A stretch of DNA of 60,000 nucleotides, taken from contig OX485805.1 in NCBI GenBank assembly GCA_950295325.1, forward strand, positions 58,752,283 to 58,812,282. The letters are read 5' to 3'. Under the pieces are notes generated by a model. The model saw only the letters and a list, made by a program, of their open reading frames with translations, had not been told where the DNA came from and made no database searches. A program made the translations under genes and the position numbers. Numbering within the stretch: the first letter of the stretch is position 1; each line of letters opens with the position of its first letter. This DNA is from Polytrichum commune. Taxonomy: Eukaryota > Streptophyta > Polytrichopsida > Polytrichales > Polytrichaceae. Positions 42,274 to 54,192 of the stretch are shown here, piece after piece.

Positions 42274-42912
42274 CTAGCTTTCATCAGCAAAGTCGTTGAA
42301 AACTTTTTCATCTCCCGGATGTAATTCATAAACATTTGATTCACCAATATATGTCATTGTAGCCAATGCAATTATTGTCTCTAAGTCTATCATGAAATGT
42401 TCAGTAAGATCATATGTCCACTTGTTGTTAGCCCTTTTTTTATACCAACATAAACCAATCTCCACATTTGATGAACGGTCCATCAAGTCAATTGGATCCC
42501 TATACTCCACCCAACGATTACCAAACTTCCTCCGCATCCTATAAACTCTCCCAACAAACCAAACCTTAACTTGAGTAGATTTCTTTGGCCTACCTCGTTT
42601 TTTCACAGTTTTATATTCAGGTGTGTTCAAAAAACACACACCACAGTCACAACCAAGCTTTAACAAAGTGTCATGGTTTCCAACACTTAGGAGTTTAGGC
42701 TTTATATATAATATGCCAGCTCTAATTCGAGTCAACCGATCTTTAGATAAAGAAGGATTGCCATTCAATTGACTAACAAGAGTACTTTTAAAAATTCTAG
42801 ACTCCCCTACCATTACATAAGCCACAACTGACTTTGCATTTAATAGAGAGGTGTAAACCCTTTGAGTGGTCCACCACTCCGCGAGATCACTTTTAGTTAG
42901 AATATTAGCATT
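42274..42912 (-). CDS. AT-hook protein of element 3, probably an exon
   Basis: The frame is open from about 42912 (SDLAEWWTTQRVYTS) to the stop at 42274, about 210 residues; no ATG fixes a start and an upstream exon is likely. KKRGRPKKS near the middle is a typical AT-hook that binds the minor groove of AT-rich DNA. It follows a cysteine-rich CDCGVC. Beyond it, WFVGRVYRMRRKFGNRWVEYRDP and CWYKKRANNKWTYDL resemble a compact domain I cannot name. It may be the C-terminal part of the transposase or a partner protein. Confidence 0.5.
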   Translation of the reverse strand, partial: NANILTKSDLAEWWTTQRVYTSLLNAKSVVAYVMVGESRIFKSTLVSQLNGNPSLSKDRLTRIRAGILYIKPKLLSVGNHDTLLKLGCDCGVCFLNTPEYKTVKKRGRPKKSTQVKVWFVGRVYRMRRKFGNRWVEYRDPIDLMDRSSNVEIGLCWYKKRANNKWTYDLTEHFMIDLETIIALATMTYIGESNVYELHPGDEKVFNDFADES

Positions 42913-45510
42913 AAAAGTTAGAATTGATAGGAAATTTAAAGAAAATTAGTTCATTTAGCATTTAGCCTAGAAGAAGGAAGGTCAAAATGAAACTAAGTAG
43001 TGACAGAAGATAGCAAAGTAGAAAAAATATGCTAGCTAGTAAAAGCAACTAGCTAAGATTTAAGTTAGTAAATGCTAGCTAAGAAAATGTTACTTTATTA
43101 GTTAGTGTGAGGCACACAAGACTATTGGAGGTGTTTGGCGTAAGAAGACATAATCGGCTTGAAGACTTTTGAAGATAAAAAAGAAAGAGAGCAATGGCAT
43201 TACTTGCCCACTTGCCCACTTGCCCCCTTGCCAACTCGATTGCGATAAATTAGAAAGATTTCTGAAGTTTCCCGTCGGAGCAACCTCGGCATGGCAACCT
43301 CAACCGGGAAAACTCCCGAGCCAAAATTTCGGGAAAGGGTTCAAAAATGGAGCCGGTGGAGGAGGGGTCCAATCCTTTTGTGAGAGGATTAAAAAACCCC
43401 TCCTTCCACCTTGTAGGACTCTCTCTTCCTCTAATGTTTGGACGAAGCCCTGCTTCAATGTAATTAGGAAAAAATCCTTTAGCATGCATTCTTAATGGCA
43501 TAAAAGAAAGGCTTGAGAAACTTCTCTACTCTCTCTTCCTCTAATGCTTGGGCGAAGCCTTACTTCAATATAGTTAGGAAAAAATCCTTCAGCATGCATT
43601 CTCAATGGCCTAAAAGAAAGCCTTGAGAAACTCCTCTACTTTTTCTCCTAGTTAGAATATGTATTTATTAACACACCAACAAAATTATTCATTTCTTTTG
43701 TAAAAGTAGGTTGGATTGTAGAGTTTTGAGTGGAGGCATTGTAGACCTCATCTGCCAATGCCCTAAAGGCTTAGTTTAGAAGCTAGAATAAAATACTTAT
43801 TATTTTTATCTTAGAGAGAATTCCTATAGCTATCCATAGCCATTTCCCATTTGTGATTTGGTTAAGATGACAATTAGTTATGGATTTTCAAAGATGAAGT
43901 AGAAAAACTGGGTGGTCTTGTAGGTAGCGACTGCTGGATCAGACTTGCAAGCCCAATAGGAATTTTAATTCTAAGAAGTTATATTTTTTCCAAGTAGAAA
44001 TTGTTAATAACTTTCCAATGGTATAAGGAAAGCCTAGATCCAAGTAATAAGGAATGCGCTATGAATTTTTGAAGTTAGAAGTTAGATAGGTGGGTTGGAA
44101 GGGTTGGTTGAGTCGACCACACACTTCCAACCCTCATAACTTTTGCATTTCTTATCCGATTAAAGTGATTTTTAGATCATTGGAAAGATAATTAGGTGCA
44201 CTAAGTATAAACATTATGCTTAGGATTAAATTACACTGCAGAATAAATACTTTATATTTTAATTGTTAACTAAGATACGCTTACTACCAAACTAGTTACA
44301 AAGAAAGAGGCAAGGTCGACGCTCGGGAAGTGGAGCAAAGAAGGAGGTAGCGGCTCGGCCTACATCAAGCCCAAATCAACCGAGGAAAATTGAGGTAAAT
44401 TAACTAACCTTAAGCCTTCCATTTAGAGTTGGAGGGAGCGCGGCTAAGATATGCATCTCTAAATCCACTCACCTATCTCGTAAGGTCAAGTGGCTTGACC
44501 ACTTGACCGCCAAGGGAATACCCAACTCCATTGTTTTCGGGCCCCTTGGTATGTTTTGTGGTAATAACTTCATTTATTAGCAAGTTTCGTATGTGGTAAG
44601 TCGGATTAATCACTGACATAACCACTCTTAATGTTGTTGGTGGAAAGGTGAAATTAATGACCCGTGAATCCACTATTATGTTGTTGGCCCTATAGATTGG
44701 AAGTAATGGCCCCAATTTATGAAGATTGCGCAACAGGTTGAACCTACATGTCGTCCGTCACCCTGGTCCCATTAAATTGCATTTCGTGGTCTATCCAGTG
44801 TAAACACATTTAACAATCAAAACATACAAAATAAATCGTAAACCCTTGTTGGTAAGAGATCCGAATCGGAAATTTAACTCAGTAGAGTGACACCATACCC
44901 TTTGAACCATTGATGTCCGAATGGGTTTGAGATGTCAATCAACCTTCAAAGGACCTGCACGAGGCCTTAGAAGGTTCCGAGGTAAGGGGTGCACCAACCA
45001 AGTAAGGGGTGATGCCTAATATGTGAATGTAGTGAGATAGGACGTGCAAACGAAAGTAAGTAATTAAGAAGGAGTTTGTGTGAAGGGTGGGACTTAGGCC
45101 AAGTTCCCCCGTTTAGAAAACTAAATAAAACTAAGTAAAGAAATAGGAAGAATTGAATGGTCCATCAAATTATCGTTATTCCGTTTATTGAGCTAGGGTG
45201 GTATGAGTCACATCCGGTTGGATGTATCAGAACCATCCCAATTCACAAATTAGGATTGCCTTGGTTTCAAGGCTAATGCGTCTGCGCGTAGAATATATTG
45301 TAAGTTAAGGTTAGAACTAGATATGAAATTAATTAGTGAAATTTAGAGCCACAATAATAAAAAAAACTAAGGCCTGACCTCCGGAGGTACTACGACACAT
45401 ATTTAATTTCCCTTAAAAATCTAACTACTCACATTATACACCTATCATCCGGCTTCGGCTTGGGCCCTGCAAGTGCATGCCACCTTCACCGAAGGGCTTG
45501 TGTGATACTT
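42913..45510. other. interior of element 3, no gene recognised
   Basis: A 110-bp tandem duplication at about 43420-43639 (CTCTCTTCCTCTAATG, GAAAAAATCCTT) has two diverged units. The rest, 43640-45510, gives no recognisable protein in any frame. Introns of a large minus-strand gene or later insertions are possible. Confidence 0.4.
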
Positions 45511-46346
45511 TTAGGCTCCCTCGAAAGGGGGTGGCCCAAAAGTACCACAAGAGGGAATTTCAACACCTTCATGTTCATCAACAAGAACATCCAAAGTATG
45601 TCGAAGTTGACTCTCCAACTCAACATCTTCATTTATGTCATCTTCAACCGATGACTGCAACCCTTCAACCTCTATGAAAGCATCCTTGCATGAATTTGAA
45701 TTGCCTCTTTCAACAGCACAATCTTCTTTTTTACCACCTTGTGTAATAGGATCATCAATCAATATGTGATCATAATCACATTCATCTTCCTCCATATATA
45801 CTTCCAAACAAATGAGCTTCAATTTTTTTTTTCATGTATCCATGGTTCTACCCACCAACTGCCATCTCTCACAACATCGGGTTTCATACCCAATTCAGCA
45901 CACATTTGTTGAGCCTTTTGAAATCCCAACTTCAAAGCTAAGACAATGAGATCATCATTTTCCACACATGAATAATCTCTCAAATCTGCAGCTTCTAATG
46001 TAGAATTCTTCTCCAACTCATTCCATATGTGAGTTTGTTTCTTGTGAGCCCTCACAAAATGTGGACCAGTAGGATCGGCCTCAAATTCCGCAATGCGTGC
46101 TAATGCTCCTGCACTTTCCACAAGATCAATCCCATCATAGCTCCTCTCGTTTGAAATCATACCACCAACTTTACTGAAATTTTTTTCACAAACATCTGAT
46201 CCAAGCAAGCCAAATGGAACTTCTAAGTGGTTGTACTTATCCTTGAACAACTTGATAAGCAACACAATATAATGACGCGAAATCTGCATATCTAAATAAG
46301 CTTGACGACAAGTCATAGCAAGTTTTGCAATCAATCTGACAACCAC
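45511..46346 (-). pseudogene. unrecognised transposase-like protein of element 3, frameshifted
   Basis: The upstream frame (46346-45819) reads AYLDMQISRHYIVLLIKLF, then EVPFGLLGSDVCEKNFSKVGG, RSYDGIDLVE, and later HKKQTHIWNELE. LGSDVCEKNFSKVGG has the feel of the conserved C-terminal block of P- or hAT-like transposases (a GS/SQ-x-CE-x-x-F motif), but I cannot assign it. The frame breaks in a run of nine A near 45825 and continues as an acidic tail (EEDECDYDHILIDD, to the stop at 45511). The first codon is GTG and an in-frame TGA lies shortly upstream, so earlier exons must be elsewhere. Confidence 0.5.
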
Positions 46347-47360
46347 TTGACCAGAAGATCGAAGTTCAAATCATACTTTGTCAGATTGGTTTGTTACTTG
46401 AGCAAGGCCTGAATGTAGCTGGGGTTAAGCAGGTGTCATGAATCTTCAGTTGCAAGAATGTTGTGATTAGCACTCCGAGTGAAGCAGTGCTCGAGACTCC
46501 GAGAGGCAGAGAGAAATACTTCGGAGTTGCTCCAGCAGTGTACACCACCGCATACCTCCTCAACACCCAGAGACCATCGGCAACAACGAAGGAAATTGAC
46601 AAAAACACTAAACTCTAAGTTCTCCAGAACTTCCTCCGGCAAACCACAATGAGAAAGAACCTCCTCCGGCAAACCAAAAACCCTAACGTCCACCACTCAA
46701 CGTGTTCAAATTTTCCCTCCCAGCTTTGGATACCTTGGTTCAGTAACGGTGAAGCCAACTAGCATGTGAAGTCATCCATCCAAGCTTTTCCAACAAAATA
46801 ATTACCTCTTTTCATCCACTAGCACAGACCCTATCCTATATTAGCTACCCCTAAACATTGTTTCCATGCTATTTTACATGTACTGACTAGATAAAAAATA
46901 CTTATGTATAGTAACAGTACCATACAAGTACAATTATTGCATACTTTTTAAAGGCCTTCCAAATATGTATGTAATTATAAATTATAACATGTATACCATA
47001 TGTATACGTAATACGGCAAGGTCCAAATCAATACCCCTCCTGTGCACTCACGTATACTCGTACATGTTTAGTACAGTGCACCCCCCGAGCTCAGTCACTG
47101 AGAGTTAAAATTTGTACTAAGTAACATTAAATTCACGAGAGCAAGCCCACTCATCCCGCATCCGCATTTGTATTGGGCTTTTTTATCCGGAATGCAAATG
47201 CAAATGTAAGAAAGTTTAGTTAGCCATGCTTGCGAACCGGATGAGTGATGGAAAGTAATGCATGAGAACTAGAACTCCTTGCATCCCTGTGGGATATGCA
47301 GGGAGGGTTATATATAATAAGACAACAACCTTTTTCACCTCTGACCTACTTTCCGCTGGC
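46347..47360. other. right end of element 3 and flank, no gene seen
   Basis: AT-rich to 47089, with GTATAC-containing subterminal sequence near the TIR. From 47098 to 47360 there is single-copy-looking sequence with no homology to the region left of copy A. Confidence 0.4.
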
Positions 47361-48798
47361 TACAACCACATAGTAACAGATGAGCTGGTTGAGTTTGAGA
47401 AATAAGTGGTTCAGGTTTGAGAATTCAGGAAAACTGCCCATCACAGATGAACTGGTTGAGTTTGAGAAATAACCGTTTGAGGATCAAGACTTCAGGAAAA
47501 TTACCAGGGATGAAGTATCAAAAGGTAGAACTTGATCCGCTCATAACTCCTTCAAATTACATTTGAATGTCAAGTGCAAAGTCTTTTGGATTGCTCTCTA
47601 TATGGTCCACGACGTGAACATAAAAATAGTTTAGAACGTGAATAACTTATAAAATGTAGGTTTTCTAGATTTGGATTGTTGCGATTTTCATATCTACCAA
47701 TCTAGAAACTTGTATAAGTTTCTGACTTCACCATTGCGATCACAAGGATAAAAAATGGGGGGTGGTAGCCAAAATCTTGGCTCAAAACTCCAAGCCCCCA
47801 ACTTCATAGGATGCTCTTGTAACCCTAAATCCTAAACCCTTTGACAATTGATTTGTATGTAGTAGCAAAATTGGCCCTTCAGATCATGGGCCATGGTATA
47901 GGAGATTTTGGAACTCCGAAGAGTGATTTTATTTCTATTCAACAAAGCATGCAGTCAATTTATATTGCACCTTGTAAGAACATCACATTGATTTGTTTAA
48001 AACGTTCTTCAAAATATAGTTGGCATATTGAGGACTCATCTAATAGAATGTTATAGAGAATTAGTATTTTGAGGTGAATTGGGTATCAAATATTGGTGTG
48101 CAAAGTGGTGGCCACAGTTGTGTTGAGATGGTATTTATCTACAAAAATAATGAAATTGTCTACTTGACGCACACAAAAAAGACCAGCATAGTTGTGCTCA
48201 ACGGCACAAATCAAAGCTAGTCATAATACATAAAAACGTAATGCATATTTTATAAATTGAGATAGACATCATCTTGAAGGTTTTCAAATCAACTATCCAA
48301 CACTAAATCTATTTCGATTTTCTCCACTCGATAACATGACAGAAGCTTCGTGAAGATGGGGAGCTTTGTGATGGATGTGCATCCCCAAATCTCGAGGCCT
48401 TGCAAAGTTATCAATGCACCCAATGTCTCTATGCTACCAGTCTGTTAGGGTGGACAAATGAAAGCTTTTGAGTTCCTATCCATTGGATATTCACATATTT
48501 TTAGCCGTTGCCAATATTTTCAACACTTTTTTTGGTCACTCCTACAAAAGTGTTGTGACATGCCCCATTTATTCTAATGTACACACACAACATACTACTT
48601 ATCTTGCGACTTCTATATGAGGATAATTCTAGTATGAGGATGATATAAACAATGACATACTCTTCAACCCCAAGTAACCTTATCCAATTCAAAACCCGAA
48701 TGGGACCTCATTTCCCAAATTCTTTCTCAGTTGGCTCGAATGGTCTCTCTCCCGTTGTGTGTGAGTGGCCACAACTCCACGGAGACACTCACCATGGG
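47361..48798. other. non-coding left part of duplication copy B
   Basis: Counterpart of 6267-7832 with a shorter G-run and without the 134 bp at 7168-7301 of copy A. No gene is supported; it includes the presumed 3' UTR of the fusion gene. Confidence 0.4.
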
Positions 48799-50626
48799 TC
48801 ACACAAGTAACCGCCGCGGCTTAGTGACGGGGACATTTACTGGTTGAAGTGCTTCAAATCGAAAGACAGTGACGGCCACCACAATTCCTGTTTTCGGGGA
48901 CGTCCATCCATTGGGGTCTTGTTTACGATGAGCCAGCCTCCATCCTTGGGGAACCCCAAAACCTTCCACCACCTGCAAATGGTTATTGGCTCTCATACAT
49001 GTCTCCTTCACGGTAGAATTGTAAGACTCCGGAATCTCATCCACTGTGAACGTTATTGATGATCGCGCCAATTGGAACATCCTGGCCAGCACAGCTGACA
49101 GCGCCACCTCGTCCACGTACTGCAACGCCGACAGGCAAGCGATGTGGTCGAAGTGTTCATTGGTGTCCATGATTACCTCTTGAAGGGGCCCAATTACGAC
49201 TTCCTTGTACACCTCTGGGCGAGGGTTATTTCGCAGCATTTCTGGGGAGATGTCGTTACCAACGATTGTACTAAGTTTTCCAGCTCCATATTTTTTTTGA
49301 TGTTCGTGCAACTCTCGACCAAATGCGCCTGTTCCGGAGGCCAATTCGAAGAGAGTGCCGGAGAAATCAAACCGCTCAATTACGAATTTGCGAAGTTTAA
49401 GCAATTGCAATGTCCAAGTCTCGTATACCCCGGAAATTGCGTCGAAAATATCTGCAAAGGAAAAAATGTCAAGTTCTGAATTGAAAATGCAGTTTGTTGA
49501 AGAGATAGACGAGGCAATGGCATGCATCCCTGTTACCTGCGACGGCGTTGACGGCAGCCTTGTACTTCCCAATCTGCAGCACTTTGGTGGTGATCATCAC
49601 ATTAACGAGGGCCTGGTGACCGCCAGGAAACGTTTCCCGGATCACGACATCCTCCCACTCGTGCTCCCGACGGTAGAACAGCGCGGGCGTAGGGTTGACC
49701 TCGAGAATGAAAGGCTTCCCATCACTGTCACGGACTCTGATGTCCACATTACACCAGCTACTTCCATGCATTCCGTTCACATGCCACGCTCTCTCCGCCA
49801 AGTCTCGCAACATGTCAAACAGCACAGGATCCTCCGAGCGGACAAAGAGCTCCTCACTGAGCTCCTTGTGGAACTTCACGTCGAATGCTATGTAGTCCAT
49901 GCCTGCCGCTGCTTTCTCAGCTGGGAACCGGTACTTGGTTGGACTCTGGGCCACCGGGGTGTTGCCCATCTCAATCACGACCACCGAGTAATCCCGCCCT
50001 GGGATGTACTCCTGCACCACAATGTCATCGTGATTGTTCACAAACTTCACTTTACCGGCACCGTTGCAGTGGCCGTGACTATGGCCGTTGGTGTTGCCGT
50101 TGGGGTTAATGCTGGTGGCTGCCACCTTCCGGCCTGCGGAAAGATTCTCGTTTATGCGTTGAAGCTGCTGGTCGAGCTCATGTTGGTCGTGGCAGATGGA
50201 GTTCTCGTCGATGAACATGCTGGCGCACATCTTGGCGGGTTTGACGAACACCGGGAAGTTCATGTCACTGCCAAAGGCCGGCACCGGTAATCCAGCTTTG
50301 GCGGCCGCGGCGTAAAAGTCCAGCTTTGAGCGGCTCATAGTTTTGCTGGTGTGGCCGACGATTGGAACGCCGAGTGACTCGAGGTGACGGATGGCGTCCA
50401 GTCCCGCCACGGTATCCTCGTGCTGGCCCCACATGAAGTTGAAGTACATATCGAAGTCTTCGGCCACAGCGGCGTCGATCTCCGCCGCTGCGGTTGCTTT
50501 GTGGATGTAGCGATGGTGGAATTCGTGCTGCGACGTGAACATGGCTGGGTCTGGAAACGAGTGATCGACCTCCTCAAGTGCGTTGTTAGCGCCATCGTAT
50601 GAGGATTGGAAAACGCAGATCCGCAT
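48799..50626 (-). CDS. ATP-grasp ligase / SAM methyltransferase fusion protein (copy B)
   Basis: The predicted 580-residue protein and the 85-bp intron (49452-49536) are identical to copy A, with the ATG at 50626. An N-terminal ATP-grasp ligase domain is followed by a class I methyltransferase domain. Both copies are intact, so the plant would have doubled dosage if the duplication is real. Upstream sequence is also identical for about 0.7 kb, so regulation should not differ locally. Confidence 0.85.
49452..49536 (-). other. intron of the fusion gene, copy B
   Basis: Same donor (GTAACA) and acceptor (TTTGCAG) as in copy A. Confidence 0.85.
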
Positions 50627-51302
50627 GATTGACAAGAGCCTTGAGTATATGATGCAACCAGTCAATTTCTATCCTCGCAGTTACTGACAGATAACACACA
50701 AGAATTAGATTCTTGATCTCAGAAATTCTCAATGACAGGGTGTGCAAACTTCATCATGCTTGATTTTCATTTCGAAATTTGACTGCTTAGCTAGACGATA
50801 AAACTCACAAGTTCAAACAACCTGGCATGTGCATCAGTAGCCTACTTGAGACAAGCTCATCACCTAAGTCATAACCTCTACAATAACAATGTAATTCAGT
50901 ACTCAACCATATACCACAGTATCCGATGTAACTACATTCTGGACTTCAACACGAACCATCAGAGAAATGAACAATGTACACCATGGAGCTTCTACCTGGG
51001 TGAAGAGAGGATGCCAAAACCCTAAATCCAGACGAGGCGGTGACACGTTAAGCCCCAGCCCAAGTGATGCTCAACAAGAAAATCTCCAGACCATATGGAG
51101 CAAAGCATGTATTTGCCCCCACTTCTAGAGGTAGCACATGTTTAAGGAAGACTGTACATCCCAACCCTCCCAACTTAGAAACAGCTTACATCTTATCCAT
51201 TGACAGAGCAATCCAGCTGCAGGAGCGATAATCCGACATTTAGAATCTCCGTTTTGTCATATTAAAGAGGTAAAATGTAAAAATTCCTTTCATCTATGTT
51301 AT

Positions 51303-52294
51303 GTACATCTAAAATACATCCATTTTCACTTGGGAACTACTTGGAAACTTCACTTATCATTGGGAATTCAATCATAAATAAGGTTACTAGTGTAGAATGG
51401 ACATGATTAAGGTTAGAGTGACCCCTTGTCTAGTATGTTGCCTTGTACATGGGTGATATAGTATCACCGGTATCTTGATGCTCAATGTCATGCATCATTG
51501 TTGTCCAGTCGCTTATTAGAGAACTCTTTATATTTTGGTGTTAATGAAATTATTAGTTTTCAAAAGGCAACACCAAAGATCTTTGGACTCCTATTTCAAG
51601 AGTTCTTGAGAATATTTGTATTTGTTTGAAGTGATAAGTTATTATTTCATACCATCTATATTGCTTAAACTTGTTGTGTGTAATTTTAAGCTCATATTAC
51701 TTATGTTTTTATGGGGATATTCAATGTCCTCCAATGTTTAATAGTCCATGGGTGTTCACCCATGGAGTGTAGGCACAATCCTTTTGTCTTCCTTGATGGG
51801 ATCCTCCATATTACAATTGATTGTTTGCCCGGTTTCATTGGAACACTTGGTTTGTGGTCCCTAAAACTTCTACGGGTATTCTCTCGTACAAAAAAAGCAA
51901 TCATTGCGTTCCCATCACGTTCCCCACATTAAAATGAGCGGACCATTTGTCTCATTTTAGTTAATATCCCCATTTTTGTATTCCCTCAATAATACGACAA
52001 CTTGACGTCATTTGTCATATTAATGAGAAGACACACCTTCATAATATGACCTTTTTTTTGTGTATCCCAAACGCATCATACTAAAGAGGGAGAACAGTAG
52101 GGAAAGGCTTTTGTTTTTCCTGACAAATCTGACATGGCTCGCCCACGTAAATGTTGCCTGGGAAGGCCAGGTCCAATTAATCCATGGAACCAGGGCACTT
52201 GGCTTGAGTCACTATACTATTTCCAACTCACGTGAACATGTGAGCCATGAGATCCATGCATTTTTGTACTTTATGCTTTCTTGTCAGGGCCACA
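51303..52294 (+). repeat. direct repeat, left member, copy B
   Basis: Identical to 10337-11328 including the MITE-like insert at 51712-51972. Confidence 0.65.
51712..51972. mobile_element. MITE-like insertion, copy B
   Basis: Same 10-bp inverted ends (TGGGGATATT) and position as the insert at 10746-11006. Confidence 0.7.
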
Positions 52295-53095
52295 TCTAAT
52301 GCCCCCTCCCCACTTGATTTAGAAAATAACCAAAGACTTCCCTAAAACCCCGGTAAAGATCCCTCGGTTATAGCGGACACGTCCGGCTATTCCAATGCAC
52401 CTACAAGAACTTGCTCCGGAGATTTTCAAGTAGGTTTTAGTTAAGTAGCTTTCACACATGTTCATTGTTTTATCTACCAACCAATGAATGTTGGATAGTT
52501 TTTGTCCCATCCCCAAATGCCTTAATACTTACCATCGGTTTTTGTTAATGAAGGTCCTCATGCCCTCATAAGCTAAGACTAAAAGCAACCAATCACAAGA
52601 GCGGGAGGCAACACTTTTAGAGGTCCTACATTTCTTGCCTCATGTCTAGGTACCGATGGGAGGGTCGGTAGTTTTAGCTTAAAACCTCCATTTTTAAGCC
52701 ATGCCACATCATTTGCCAACTAGGCTCGGCACTAGATAATGTCGATGGTGTGAACGCTCATTTTTAAGAACCCACTTTTAGGTTTAGCTAATGTCAAGTT
52801 GGGAGGGGGCATAAGCATTTATCCATGACATTAGACACTCGGCCGCAACATTAAGCATTTGCCCACAGCAATAGGAAGAAGACGCGCAATTATAGGTTAA
52901 ACAACCCACGGTAATAGGGTAAATAAAGGCATTAATGTCGAAATCTCTTTGATGAGCAAAGAAATTATGCCATCATTTTGAAGAACAAATCATGAGGATA
53001 ATTTAGGCCATAAAGGAATTAGAATATAGGATTAGTAATTAGTATACAAATAAGGAATTTTTACCAAGTCAAACAATTTTGAAGCCACCTCACAT

Positions 53096-53436
53096 ATACC
53101 TTGGCCGTATATGTTGATGACCTTAACATCATTGGCACGACTAATGCCATCTGCGAGATTGTTTCACAACTCAAAGGTGAATTTGAGATGAAAGATCTTG
53201 GCGAAACCACCTTATGTCTTGGCCTACAAATTGAACATCTTGCAGGAAGTATTTTTCTACATCAGAGTTTGTATACTCGAAAGCTACTCAAGCGTTTCTC
53301 AATGGATGCGGCCCACCCACTAAGTTCCCCGATGGTGGTACGATCATTGGATCCGAAGAAGGATGAGTTTAGACCATTTGATGAGGGGGAGAAATGTTTG
53401 GGACCTGAAACTCCATATTTGGCGGCAATAGGTGCA
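53096..53436 (+). pseudogene. Copia reverse-transcriptase fragment, copy B
   Basis: Identical to 12130-12470: YVDD box and following Copia segments, broken off at AIGA. Confidence 0.85.
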
Positions 53437-54172
53437 TCTAAAATACATCCGTTCTCACTTGGGAACTACTTGGAAACTTCACTTATCATTGGGAATTTAA
53501 TGATAAATAGGGTTACTAGTGTAGAATGGACATGGTTAGGGTTAGAGTGACCCCCTGTCTAGTATGTTGCCTTGTACACGGCTAATATAGTATCACTAGT
53601 ATCTTGATGCTCAACGTTATGCATCATTGTTGTCCAATTTCTTATTAGAGAACTCTTTATATTTTGGTGTTAATGAAATTATTAGTTTTCAAAAGCTAGT
53701 AGGGAATACAGATAGGCAACACCAAAGATCTTTGGACTCCTATTTCAAGAGTTCTTGAGAATATTTGTAATTGTTTAAAGTGATAAGTTATTATTTCATG
53801 CCATCTATATTGCTTAAACTTGTTGTGTGTATTTTTAAGCTCATATTGCTTATGTTTTTGTATTCCATCGTTAATACGACAACTTGATGTCATTTGTCAT
53901 ATTAATGAGAAGACACACCTTCATAATACAGACTTTTTTTGTGTATCCCAAACGCATCATACTAAAGAGGGAGAACAGTAGGGAAAGGCTTTTGTTTTTC
54001 CTGGCAAATGTGACATGGCTCGCCCACGTTAATGTTGCCTGGGAAGGCCAGGTCCAATTAATCCATGGAACCAGGGCACTTGGCGTGAGTCACTACAATA
54101 ATTCCAACTGACATGAACACGTGAGAATTTTATCATAGCGATCCCTGCATTTTGTACTCTCTTGTCAGGGCC
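53436..54172 (+). repeat. direct repeat, right member, copy B
   Basis: Identical to 12470-13206. Confidence 0.65.
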
Positions 54173-54192
54173 GCTCTTAAGAATGGCATATA

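Larger units (their letters stand above)
42031..47089. mobile_element. CTCGGGG-family element 3, 5,059 bp, protein-coding
   Basis: The left end is CTCGGGGGGTGAAC and the right end, reverse-complemented, CTCGGGGGGTGCAC. Flanks CTCAGTTA and CTCAGTCA match at 7 of 8 bases. Subterminal sequence at the right end (ACATGTACGAGTATACGTGAG, then GGGGTATT) is clearly related to that of elements 1 and 2 (ACATGTATACATGTATACACG, then GGGTATT). It is the only member here with coding capacity: an AT-hook protein (42274-42912) and a transposase-like relic (45511-46346), both on the minus strand. An 8-bp duplication is compatible with hAT or P-like elements. Confidence 0.75.
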
